This document shows positions 51,417-63,783 of a stretch of DNA of 64,000 nt, one piece after another. Where the stretch lies: the NCBI RefSeq assembly GCF_000006565.2, contig NC_031475.1, positions 4,230,522 through 4,294,521 on the forward strand, given 5' to 3'. The DNA comes from Toxoplasma gondii ME49. Lineage: Eukaryota > Apicomplexa > Conoidasida > Eucoccidiorida > Sarcocystidae. Both the position numbers and the translations under genes were made by a program. The notes below the pieces were generated by a model. That model did not search any database and was not told the origin of the DNA. It was given only the letters and a program-made list of their open reading frames with translations. Numbering within the stretch: position 1 is the stretch's first letter; every line of letters starts with the position of its first letter.

Positions 51417-52831
51417 TTGGTTCAGCGGCTGGAAGACGACGGCATAAGTGCCCCTTGAAACGAAACAAATGAGATGGTATGTCCAGAGAAGTTCCTAAAA
51501 ATCTACATTACCCACGGGAGAGCATAGTTGGAGCAGGCACGCCCTTTATCAGAAGCGTTACACATGAGGTAAAGTTCCATCCAGTCCGGGTGTGTCCAGG
51601 TGTCCATAGCTCTCCGCATACGGTGGCGGATTCAGAAAAGCCACATGGCTTGGTTTTATTCACGCTTCTTGTAAGATATACATGGTCCTTTACAATATTC
51701 TGTGATTGGTTGCGGAGGACACTCTCACAAATCCACAGAACACGGAAACTGGGGGTCGATCTTCGTTGTTCCCAGTTTTATCAAGACATCATTACCGATG
51801 CTTCTTGGACTCTCCATCCATTTCTGCGTACGCTCTCCGTTGCTCACTGAGCGGAGTGAAACGTCCACAACTTACACACTTTGTTCGACGAGAACGCGTG
51901 AGCAAGACTAATATTTTTTCAAAAACGCCTCAGCATGCATGTGCTGGCTTGGTGGCGGGTCCACCGCATGCACCGGGTACTCAAGTAAAGAACTTGAAGG
52001 AGAGCGTGAGGCATCATGTAACTCGCATACCAGTATATTATGGCAGTGAAAAAATTGGTGAAGTCGCCTGTGGGATTTGACTCATAGGAATTCCAACCGG
52101 CTAGTTCTTGGACGCTAACTGCCGACCTGCGGGACCGTCAGTTTCCATACTTGCAGGGAAACAGACGAGGACGCGGAACTGGTAGACACCCTAGAAAGTC
52201 CAAGAAATAAGGCTTGTTCGGGACAGCTGCAATCTAGTGAGGAGCTTCCGTTTGGTGTGAGAGCAGCACCCAGAGTGGAGTAATTGTAGAGTAGTTGTAA
52301 CCCGCCCAGGCTGCTGTGGCTTCGCGGCGGTCCGGGGCCGCATTTGGGACCGGCAATCGCCACTTAACGGCTGAATGCCAAGCAAGCAAGCGATTTTTAG
52401 ATTCATCATGAAATCTGTTTGGAAGAAGAAGGCTGGGTCTCAAGTCCAGCACTACGCCAAAGAGTAACAGTACTGGATCGTTTTGCTCCCTATGGCAGTA
52501 AATAACGTGCAACATTGACCGCCGTCGGTGATGCTTCGAACCTCTCGCAGTGCTTGATTACTGCCTGTCACGGTGTAGAGGGAGACTGCGACGATTTCCC
52601 ACTGAATTTCCAACATCCTGGCATTACAGTGTAGCTAGCTCAGGATCCGCCAAGCATTGTCACGCTATTCTTCTGGTCAGGCTGGTGCTGCCATACCATC
52701 TTTAAAATGTTCTGTACGTACACCAGAGAGTCCTGGTTGGATTGGACAACTGTGTAACTTGTTTTCCCCTCCCGATCAATTTGTGAGGCAGAGAAACCTG
52801 TCGTCATTGCTGCCTCCTTTTCCCCTCAATC
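51417..52831. promoter_or_regulatory. Divergent 5' region between TRAPPC13 and the M16 protease gene
   Basis: Both genes are read away from this 1.4 kb stretch, so it carries two promoters and 5' leaders. Short open frames only; nothing joins in phase to either first exon. No specific regulatory motif can be supported. Confidence 0.5.
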
Positions 52832-55800
52832 ATGTGTCGGTTCAGCAAGATGATCAAGAAACTACTGCTTGTTTTGTGTTCCTGCGTATTAGCTGTCGGC
52901 TGTGTATGTGGAGAAGTTCTCAAGCCGGGTGCGGACTACCGAGACTTTCATCATTTCCAACTTCCCAATGGCATGCAATGTTTAGCGATCCACCATCCGA
53001 AGACGACTGAAGGGGCATATTCTGTTGCGGTTAATACCGGCAGTTTGTATGACCCTGAAGATCTTCCCGGCCTGGCTCACTTTTTAGAGCACATGTTGTT
53101 TCTCGGAACAAGTAAACATCCAGAGCCTGAAAGCTATGACAAATTCATGAGCGAACGCGGTGGTCAAAATAATGCATACACAGACGAAGAGAAAACTGTC
53201 TTTTTTAACCAGGTTTCAGACAAATATTTAGAAGATGCACTTGACCGATTTTCCCAGTTCTTCAAGTCGCCGTTGTTCAACCCCGAGTACGAAGAACGGG
53301 AAGCGCATGCTGTCGATTCTGAACACCAGAAGAACGTCCCCAACGACGAGGAGAGAACCTGGTTCACCATCCGTTCGCTTGCCAAGGGACCGCTCTCCAG
53401 ATTTGCCACAGGAAATCTGGAAACACTAAACACGGCTCCAAAACGAAAAGGCATTAATGTCGTCAGCCGTCTGAAAGACTTTCACAAGAAGTATTACTGC
53501 GCATCAAACATGGTAGGCACTTGCCACTGCGATGCATTAACGTATAAAATCCTTCGTCGGCTAACAGGCTGTCGTCATAATGTCACCTCGTTCCCTCGTT
53601 GAGCAAGAGACACTGCTGCGGAAAAGCTTCGAGGGTAAGGATGGCGTATGGTGCTTCGCGTACTAATGCGGACAGATTGACAATCGCAGATGTAACTTCT
53701 GGCAACCCGAATTTCTTGGGTTTTGATCAGTGTCCGGGAGTGGACTATGACCGAACACCACCATTTGATCTCTCAAACACCGGCAAATTCATCCATCTGC
53801 AAAGCGTGGGAGGCGAGTCGTCACTGTGGGTCGCCTTTAGTCTTCCACCTACAATCACCTCCTATGTAAGCAATGAATCCAAACCTCATTTTATCAAGAC
53901 GCTGCAGCACAACCCCGCCGATAGAAGAAACAACCGACAGGTATTCTGACATACTTGTTCGAGTATAGCGGAGACGGTTCGTTGTCGAAGCGACTAAGGA
54001 CGATGGGACTTGCTGATGAAGTATCAGTGGTAGCCGACAGAACATCGGTTAGCACACTATTCGCAGTCAAGGGTAAGTGTGTGCGTGGGCAGCATGTTCA
54101 TGGCGTCAACATTCATTTTCGTTTCAGTCGATCTTGCAAGCAAAGGCGCATCCGAGAGAGGTGCGGTGCTGGAAGAGGTGTTCAGTTACATTAACTTGCT
54201 CAAGAACGAAGGCGTCGATTCAAAAACGATATCATCTATATCTGAGCAGTCTCTGGTAGATTTCCACACTTCACAGCCGGATCCGCCTGCGATGAACGAG
54301 GTTGCACGCCTGGCGCATAATCTACTCACCTATGAGCCTTATCACGTTCTCGCTGGTGACAGCCTGCTGGTGGACCCTGACGCCCAATTTGTTAACCAGC
54401 TGCTGGATAAAATGACTTCAGATCATGCAATAATCGCCTTCGCAGACCCTCAGTTCAAGCGTAACAATGACTCATTCGATGTGGAACCGTTCTACGGCAT
54501 TGAGTACAAGATCACTAACCTGCCAAAGGAGCAGCGCAGGAGGCTTGAAACCGTGACGCCATCACCTGGCGCCTACAAAATCCCACCAGCACTAAAACAT
54601 GTTCCTCGACCAGAAGATCTCCACCTGCTACCAGCTCTTGGTGGAATGTCGATTCCTGAGCTGCTGGGCGACAGTAACACATCTGGTGGGCATGCCGTCT
54701 GGTGGCAGGGCCAAGGGACTCTGCCGGTGCCGCGAGTACATGCCAACATAAAAGCGAGGACACAACGAAGCCGGACAAATATGGCATCCAGGACGCAGGC
54801 GACTTTGTTGATGGCGGCCCTCGCCGAGCAGCTAGACGAGGAAACAGTCGATCTTAAACAGTGTGGTATCTCCCACAGCGTCGGAGTCTCGGGCGACGGT
54901 CTTTTATTGGCGTTTGCTGCCTATACGCCAAAACAGCTACGGCAGGTGATGGCGGTTGTTGCGTCAAAAATCCAAGACCCGCAAGTAGAACAGGACCGTT
55001 TTGATAGGTAAGTCACCATGAAGAAAATGATGAAGTAAGTGTTTGCGAATTTTTCGTGCACACCTCAGAATCAAACAGAGGATGATTGAGGAATTGGAGG
55101 ACTCTGCTTCCCAGGTGGCATATGAGCATGCCATTGCAGCTGCATCTGTCTTGCTCAGGAACGATGCCAACAGCCGAAAAGATCTTCTACGCTTGCTCAA
55201 AAGCAGTTCTACTTCGCTGAACGAGACCCTCAAGACATTCCGTGACCTCAAAGCAGTAAGCTCGATGCCTTTTCGCACTCTGTTGCGCAAAAAGCAATAT
55301 GTGCGCTTCGTTACAGGTCCACGCAGACGCGTTTATTATGGGCAACATAGATAAAGCGGATGCCAATTCTGTCGTTCAGTCTTTTCTACAGGATTCTGGA
55401 TTCACACAGATACCGATGAAAGATGCCGCACAATCCCTTGTCGTGGACCAAAGGGCGCCGATTGAGGCTCTGATTGCCAATCCCATCCCCAAAGACGTTA
55501 ACCACGCGACTGTAGTGCAGTATCAACTTGGCGTCCCTTCTATTGAAGAAAGGGTTAATCTTGCTGTATTAGGTCAAATGCTAAACAGAAGGCTTTTCGA
55601 TCGTCTCCGAACGGAGGAGCAGCTTGGCTATATCGTCGGGGCCAGGTCGTACATCGACTCATCTGTTGAGAGTTTGCGTTGCGTCTTGGAGGGTTCAAGA
55701 AAGCATCCAGACGAGATTGCTGATCTTATTGACAAGGAACTATGGAAGATGAATGATCACCTTCAGTCAATATCTGACGGGGAGCTGGACCACTGGAAAG

Positions 55801-56316
55801 AGTCTGCTCGAGCCGAACTCGAGAAACCGACGGAAACGTTTTACGAGGAGTTCGGCAGGTCCTGGGGCCAGATTGCTAATCATGGGCATTGTTTTAATAA
55901 ACGAGATCTTGAATTGATATACTTAAACACCGAGTTCAACCGAAAGCAACTGAGCCGGACATACACGAAACTGCTCGAACCCACACGCCGTCTTGTAGGT
56001 TTTGTGCTGAATCACGTAACGCCTTGCCTCAACAAATCATTGACAGCAGGTTGTTAAACTCGTAGCAAGCCTACAACCTGCACAGGAGGTAACGCTCATT
56101 GGGCAGGAGTCGCTCCTAGACGAGCGTAGGGAGTCTCTCGCCCACAAGAGATCCAAAGGTACGTTTGTCAGATCGTGTGAAATTGCTCATTGCGAGACTT
56201 CCCTTTGAATCAGGACAAAAACATCGGAAAGGCTTGACCTTAGAAAACCTGGACGAAGAAACCGTCTCTCAATTCCATAACGCAGCAGGGTTTTATCCTC
56301 AGGTGACCGTTTGTGA
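52832..56316 (+). CDS. Insulysin-type M16A zinc metalloprotease with signal peptide
   Basis: Inverzincin peptidase of the insulin-degrading-enzyme family. Exons: 52832-53512, 53568-53634, 53690-53865, 53925-54072, 54128-55007, 55069-55255, 55317-55994, 56047-56158, and probably a tiny last exon from 56303 to the stop at 56316. All firm junctions are phase-consistent, giving about 980 aa, the usual IDE length. Residues 7-27 (from [10 protein letters not shown]) form a signal peptide, so the enzyme should enter the secretory pathway. The zinc site is HFLEH (His83, Glu86, His87), with the third ligand Glu164 in DSEHQKN, 81 residues after His83 as in human [44 protein letters not shown] and RRLQVVKL are further family marks. 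Toxoplasma has several related 'toxolysins'; which one this is cannot be decided here. Seven introns are only 52-61 nt, unlike most of those in neighbouring genes. Confidence 0.92.
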
Positions 56317-57265
56317 ACTGTCACCCAGGATGCTGTTGAGACTGGAAGAGGAAATGTAACACGGCTTTCCCTGAAATCAGTACTGTGAGTTCAACGATCC
56401 TCTATCCCCGACATAGGTAGTTGTGACATTTTACCCTTTTTTCGCTTGCGCAAGATTTTGAACTCGTACACATTCCCCTGCGTGGAGCTGTCTGTGCTAG
56501 GTGCTGGTAGGAGGCGCATGCTGTTGTTCATTTGGCCTCTGTCTTAAAACATTGGACTCTCTCTTTATTGTACTACGCGTTTGTTTCTTTCTATCCTCAG
56601 TCATACTCTTGCCCCATTACAAATGTGGGATTGTCAGAATCCCTTTCTTAAAGCTCCTCGAATGGCACAGACGCCGCACATTATGACCCAACGAGCTAAT
56701 TCAAGGTCAAAAATGACTGAACTCGTTTAGCAACAAGTCCCACCCTCGCAGTGAGTGTACATGCACAGCGCGGTATGAATAAACCTTGGCAAATCAGCAA
56801 CATGGATTGCTGTCTACTTGAAGTTGTAGTTGCCGCAGTATGTGGATGCCGGCTTCGGGCATACCGAAGCTCCACCACCTGCTAAGAAATACACACTTTA
56901 GAAAATGTATCTGCCACAACGTAGTCTCCTAGTCTCGAGCGCCGGGTACCTTACTTTCACTGAATGGGGTCAGTATCGTGTGAAGAAAGAATCAAACATT
57001 TGCCTTCGATGACAAAGCAACCGTAACAAGAATCAAACAGTTATGTTTTCGCTGGGCCACTGTGCCACTCCAGCCGACTATGAGAAGTATGGGCGACATG
57101 GGTCGACACCCAACAGTGAGAAATTATCCTGCGTTGCAACACAGTCGGCGGCAACATAACCATACCGTCCTTGGTACAGTGGTTGAGGAAAATAATGTCT
57201 GCATAGCAATCGGTCAAAACAGCGAGTGCGTACCAAGTCAATATTGTTGACCGTGGCACGAAGCC
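56317..57265. other. Convergent 3' region of the M16 protease and DASS transporter genes
   Basis: Holds both 3' untranslated regions. The final coding codons of the protease are uncertain, and a longer alternative last exon ending at 56359 was considered. No other exon or repeat stands out. Confidence 0.5.
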
Positions 57266-60100
57266 CTACACAGACAAGAGAGGCCTTGAATTAACGTCAA
57301 ACAAAAGGCTCCCCCAGGTAAACATAGCCAGGATAATCAAAGATACAGATACCATCTTGACAAGCAATCCGCTGACGAAAAGATCCATGGAATGGATGCG
57401 TCCCTGTTTCAGAATTATGGCATTGGGTGCTGTGCCTATTGGGAGCATGAAGGAGAGCTGAACGCCAACCTGCGAAGAGACACGACGAAACGCATAACGG
57501 GAGGAACCTGAGAAAAGATGCATGAACCAACGATACCGTCCACCAGTCTCTGTGAGCAGCTCTTTCAGCAACTATCCGGAATTTGGTGTCTCTTACTGTT
57601 GCTGGTAAAACCATGAGAAGCGGATTGTAAGGGATGCTGCTCGTGACGCTAGCGAGAATTGGTAGCAACACATTAGCTGCTGCAGTATTGCTCATGATCT
57701 CCGTCACTGACGATGTGATCAGCACCACGCAAAAGACTAATGCGAGAGGGCTGAGGTTGCCCAGCCCCAGGAGAGCACTACCCAGCCACTTGTCAAGCCC
57801 GGTTTCGGTGATCGACGTGGCGAGAGCGAAACCTCCACCAAGAAGCAAAAGCGCTCCCCATTCAATGTGCTTGGACGCATACGAGTACACCAGAATAGGC
57901 GTGTACGAACTGCGGCGGTTTTTCTTCTTTTGCCGGACTTTTCTTGTCCCCGCGGGTGTGCGCTGAAGCACAGCGTCAGATGAACCAGAATTTTGATCCC
58001 GCCGGCCATCCACACGCGCTACCGAGGCATCCTGTCTTCCATTGGAGGTAACCGCAGCGGGGAAACTTCCCCCTCTCCCGGTATTTTGTTTCACGTGTTG
58101 CACACTCCTCTGAAAGAACGACACAGCACAGCAGGAACGTCCACATACGAATTTCACGTTGAAACGATGTCTGCCAGGATACTCAGGCTTTGATCAGATG
58201 AAGAGGAAAGGCTCACCTTTCGATTTCTTCCCCAGCATCTGATGTTTGGTGCCTCAAGAGGGAGGAAAAAAAATAGGATGCCAATAAATAGCACAGGAAC
58301 CGCGTCGTCTACATATCCGACTGGGAACAGTGAGGCCCATCCTGGCTTGCCGCCCGGAAGGCTGACCCGGGTGAGCCAGACGGCGATCAAGAGGAAAAGG
58401 CAGGCCAGCACCTCAAGCTGCGCGAAGTTCAGAGTGCAAGAAGCTGGTCCCTCTATCTGCTGGTTACAACAAGCTTCATCTGGACTCCTACTCGCGTCAG
58501 AGCTCGAGCTGACACTGCCACCGGCCGAGCCGGTGGCCGTCAAATCTCCAGGTTGTGTTGTTTGGATCGAACAGAGTTCAGGGGTTGCCAGGGTAGCGCG
58601 GGAACCTTCCACGCAAGCATAACGAGGTCTCAGACGGTACCAGCTTTGTACTGCCAGCCCTGCTGACCAAATTTTACCCATAAGATTCCGAACGCGTCTA
58701 CCGCATCTTTGAAGACTCGAGCCAATACCATGAATTACCCTGACAGGCAGACGGGACACTGTCCGAAGCATTGGGCGGACTCCGAGCCACAGGCAACCTA
58801 AAACAAACCAGGAACCAGTGGCAGTCAGCAGTGCAAAGGGAAACGAAAATGCCATCCAGCTGCCGACAGTGACAGGGTTGGACAGTTCTGCGGACTGGCC
58901 GAACTTGTACGAGGTCTCGAGAAGTTGCACAAGGATAAGGTTAACAAAAGATCCACTGAGGGTAGAAATTCCCCCAAGTGTGGCAGCGTATGCGAGGCCA
59001 ATGTACATCATGTTGCGGATATGACGTAGATTTTGAGGGAAACGCTCTGTGTCTGTTGCGGCTTCCTTCACATTGTCGCGTTTGCTGCTTGCCATAGAGA
59101 TCGTGTCGTCTGCCATGGCAGGGCTGCTCCTTAGGTGGACCTCAACAGACCCTTCTGCAGGTGGGTAGGTCCATGTCTCTTGCGGTTCTCCAGTAGAATA
59201 CAGACGTAGTTTTTCTACGTTAATGATATCTTGGTTTTCTGGGGAATTGGAAGTGTGGTCTGCCGCAGGAGGAAGGCGTCTGCCTGAATCGGTTGGCAGC
59301 GTTGTTTCTTGTGTTGCTGAAGGGGAAGTGGCTGCCGATTCACTAGGAAGCTCCAGGGAAAGTTCTGCAGGGGCCACGGAGCCGCCCCTGTATTCATTAT
59401 TTGTAGCGAGTTGAGACAGGTGCTCGATTTGATGCCGATGTGCTACGTGATTCTTGCGGTTATTGAGTCTGCCCCATTCGCTAACAATTCTGCCCGCAAT
59501 TGGAGTCAAAATCACTGTTGCACTTGCGTTGTTGATCCACATTGACAACAGGAATGATGTCATCATCAGTGCCAGACATAGAATCGCCGGATCTGAGCCA
59601 GACTTGTTTAGAATCAGGGAAGCGACGGTTTTATCCAAACCTGTTCGTGTGAAAGAGGCGCCTAGAAGACAAGTCCCGACCATAAGAAAAGACACTGAAC
59701 GGAAGTAGGCCTGCGCTAGGGTCTTCACCCCTGTCACTCCCAGGAGGGGACAAAGGACCAGAGGATAGAGAGCGACGACCACTGCGTCGTTTGCCGCGCT
59801 GAGCCAGTTGAAGATAACCACGAGGATGATGTAAAGACACCTGAACTTGGCATCGTACGGACTCAGGCCAACGAACAATAAAAGAGGGACGAGAGCGGAT
59901 AAAATTGTCAACCACACTTTCCGCGTCGACAGAAGACAATCTAGAGCTTGTGACCAAAATGGAGGAATTCGTTGTTTGTATGATTTGCCGTAGACATGTT
60001 CACTTCCCTGTCGGCATCCACCGTTATCAACGTTCGAGTTGGTGGCAGCTCTTCGTTGGAATGAGGCAAGGCAACCTATGAAGTATGTCTTTACCTGCAT
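57266..60100 (-). CDS. SLC13/DASS-family sodium-coupled dicarboxylate, citrate or sulfate transporter
   Basis: Multi-pass anion symporter. Exons: 60100-58217, 58109-57597, 57469-57266, both junctions in phase (866 aa). The open frame extends upstream to 60136 without an ATG, so the start at 60100 (MQVKTYFIG) was chosen. Two inverted-repeat halves are visible. The first has MSMWINNASATVILTPIA-like hydrophobics around the SNT-type loop. The second has TEIMSNTAAANVLLPIL, GGGFALATSITETGLDKWLG and FMLPIGTAPNAIIL, all DASS signatures. The protein is much longer than the usual 450-600 aa because of three hydrophilic loops rich in Ser/Glu/Arg: one of about 150 residues after the first SNT loop, one of about 110 before the exon 1 end, and one of about 100 at the exon 1/2 junction. 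The substrate cannot be assigned from sequence. Membrane location is inferred as plasma or organellar. Confidence 0.9.
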
Positions 60101-63100
60101 TGTGGGGATCTCGGAGCCTGTTACCCGAGGCCTCACCGCCTACTGGTTTGTGACCCTGGATGAATGGGCATAAAAGCGTCTCAAGGAAATGGGACTTTCT
60201 CTTGAGAATGATCGCCCCCACCTGAAACAGGTAGCAAAGATATGTGATCCTATATGTTTTGTCTGTGATAAATGCGCAAGAGAGGGCGAATAAAGGAGAG
60301 ACGGTTTTCTGAATACACCGCCGATAACCAACACTATTTTCTTCCGAAGACGGCAAACTACTAGTATTGCACCTTAAGTGTGACGAATAGTAGCAAAGCC
60401 TTCGATATCGTCGCTCGACCGTGTTTGAAAATCAACAGACGGTGACTGCTTGGGATACGCCACTCTTTTCAGCGAAAACAATTGCCATGCATTATCAGTG
60501 TAATACGTCACGATCACCCGCGATGGAAAGGTGATACAATGCTGGGCAGTCCATTAACGCATACGTAGAACGGGGATCCTTCAAAACAGAATGCGGCAGT
60601 TATGGTCTAGCAAAGAAAAGCATCAAGGATGCCAGAAGGGCCTCCGTCCCTGGCACAACGGGACGGTTGCGCAAATATGGAAAAAACGAAGGAAGAACAT
60701 AAAAGAAACCAAAATGACGATCGCCATTTCACGCATAGGACAGATTGAAAAGAGAAATGAAAGTTAGGGAAAAAAGACTAGTTCTCCCATTGCATGCTGT
60801 CCCACGCTTCCGGGCAACACGACACAGAAAATGAACGGATGCGGTAAATAAAACGCCCATGGGACGTCGTGAAAAAAGAACCACGAGAAACACATCATAT
60901 GTTGTCGAATTGCTCTTGAGAACCTCTTGCATCTGGCGATACTAACGACGTTTCAGGAGCTGATCGTGCATTTCTGTCCGACACCAATAAGAGATCCAGC
61001 CACAAACAGAATCCAATGACTTACTCTATTTCCACGGGGAGCATTTGAAGTCAACAGCCACCTGTCCTTCAAGAGGTTTCGACGTGCTTGACACAACGTA
61101 ACATTCCTGGGGTCATGGTCTTGATGAGGACCTTGGACTTATGCTGTTCTTTTTCAGCGAGACCGATCAACTCAACTTCTGACGGGGGCAGAAGCGCATA
61201 TGAAACTGTGGTTGAGTGTGCTGAGAGAAACGGATGCTCTTGTGAAAGAAATGTCTCGCAGGATCTGCGAACACGGACAGACTCAATCTTTTGGACCTTG
61301 TGTGTTTACGACGCTACATACATAACACGGCCACACGCAGCTGAGTACACGCCAGCCTACTCTAGTCGCCTGACACCAGCAGTTGAAACTTTATGCGCGA
61401 CTTTCAAAGGAGAGTTAAAGACGAACTTTAGTGTGGTCTCAAGCAGCATTAAGACACGTGCATCGCTAATTATATTACTCCTTCAGAAACGTTTCTGTGA
61501 GTTCACTGTTGCGGTGACGCCACGGATCGAAGGTGTTCGCTAAAATCATTCGGCGAGAACACAGCTGAATCTGTATCGGTCCCACCAAAATCGTCCCAAC
61601 TCGTCTTGACCACATTTTGGCGGAAACAGAAAACCCGCGAGATTCCTGAGTTTGAGCAGAGTACTATACGGCTTTCGGTGGAACATTCTTTCCTCTCTGC
61701 TACCTAACCGCCACACCAGCAATGAAATGCATGCCTTCCGGAAACGTCAGTGCCAGAGAGTCCCAGAAATTCAGCCACAAAGCTATACCAAGGGTTTATG
61801 AAGTATTTGTGTGTGTAGCGAAATCGATCAACTGCTCTTGATGCAGCAGTAGGGATTCCGGAGCACCCAAGCAACCGCCGGGTGGGAATCAGTCGGACCT
61901 TCAGGGCTTCTCTAAGAGGCACTCTGCAACTGTGGTGAATGGAGGCGGCATCGTATTGTTCGTGAAATTTTTACATCCATACACACCTACAGCGCATTCC
62001 TCGTCAATCTGAACCGACGCCCGTTTTAGGTAATACCCTGCGGAACGTAAACGAAATACGGCACGGGCAAACACTGAGAGAGGCCGTCAAGGAAGCTTAA
62101 CACTGCCGCAAAAACTCCCCTTTAAGTTTTTGGTTAACTCTGTTGGTGCCGACCAAAATGACTGGTAGTGCTGCAGTACAGCAAACCCTTCGTATTCTAA
62201 ATCCACAATGGTTCGAGAAAAGACTGTCTGAAGGGAAGGGATACCTCTTTCTTACCCCGCGGACTTGCAGGCTGTGCGGGAACGCACGGCCTGGGCTGCC
62301 CGCATACTAGTGATAATTCCTACAAAAGTCTATTTGCTAGTGCAGCCTACTTGTAGGACTAAATATGCACGATATCACATCCCCGTCTTTCGCAAGCAAT
62401 TCACTTTCTGTGCGACCACGAACAAAATCTGAAATTCCGCTCGTGTGTGCGCGGCGACATACGGACCATCAGACACTAGTGAGGTGGAGAGTATTCGACA
62501 GGACAAGGGTCAACTAAAAGAACAGTCGCAACGCCTCACCCAGAGAAGCTTCGTGACAACATGTGTAGCTTTAGATTCGCTTCACTGGAGCTTGGTCCAA
62601 ATGCCTTCGGCATTCAGCATAACATTCAACAGTGGAGTCGTCGATCAGGGGACAGATTTGCGGCTTGATATAGAAGAAGAGCATTCGTCTTCACCAGATA
62701 AATGCCGATTTGCTCTCGTGCGTAAGTCGATGCAAAACATTGTTTATTGGTTTCTGCGTTGGCATTCGAGGAGGCTTCTCGCGTGTCTCCGGCACCTCGG
62801 GAGGGCCTACCTACTTTCCAACCCTCGATGAAGCGACTCAGCTTGCAGGTCACGGCAGAAAACGTGGTTCACTGAAACGCAGACGAACCGCAGGAATTTT
62901 CTAGAAAACGTCCATTATTGGTGGACTCAGGGCTGTACACGCAGCAGAGCCCGACGCGTGCGGACCCGCCGCCGGCGAAAAACGTTGCCGCAGTGCCACT
63001 GTCGGCTAGGGCCGATTGACCAGCCGTTTGAAGCAGAACACACACCAAGTCACCAGATCCAGTACAAAACAGGACAAGGAACATCAGCCATTGGGTATGT

Positions 63101-63783
63101 TCTAAGCAGGTATACATGCACAATACACCCTGCTGATGAGGTCTTAGTAAAAACTTCCGGCCACCTTCGTACTTGGTGTGGGTTTCCTAATGCAATGCCG
63201 TTTCTTCTTGTCTCAGTTGCGGAGACTCTTCGTTCAGCCGCGGATTGCCAGGGGCTGTGCGGTTGTTGGACTGGTGTGGGGGGCTGGCTGCCCTGTGACA
63301 TGACCCAAAGTTTGCCCTGCAGCAGGTCTTTCTTCCAAGATACACATCCCCGTCCGTTCGCATATGGTTCGCTTTTGTGTTTTGATCTTCAGAAGTGCGC
63401 GCTTGTCTCTGTTGGGGCTTGCCAGTAGCCCTTTTTCCATACAGAAAAGGAGACAGGCGCTTCCCGCCGACGCACCGGGACACGCAGGAAGAAACGGTAG
63501 TCACAGAGTTCGTGGCACGAACGGTGCTTGTGTCCGTGCGCTTTTCGATTTCCTTTTCGCTGTCTGCGACTTCGCCTCGTATAGATGGCTCCAACACTAT
63601 CCCATATTTGAATGTTTTTTTCAGATACCGTTCTTCCCCTACAAGACTCGGTCCCGTTTCCCGTCTCTTGTCTCCGGAGACTTGGACGCTACGTGGCATC
63701 GTCAGCCGCATCATCCCGCCTTTGCCCTGTTCGCGGAAGCGCCTAGCTTGTTGCTTTTTTTCGCGTTCTTCCTGTTCTCTGTG
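60101..63783. other. Intergenic region right of the DASS transporter
   Basis: Contains the transporter promoter and 5' leader, and probably the 3' untranslated region of the gene at the right edge. The longest clean plus frame, 61088-61543 (151 codons), has no recognisable domain, splice partners or coding bias that could be judged by eye. No repeat or RNA gene was recognised. Confidence 0.45.

Noticed and set aside
61088..61543. Plus-strand open frame of 151 codons
   Set aside because: No domain, no conserved motif and no connected exons; a frame of this length is not surprising in 64 kb of this composition.
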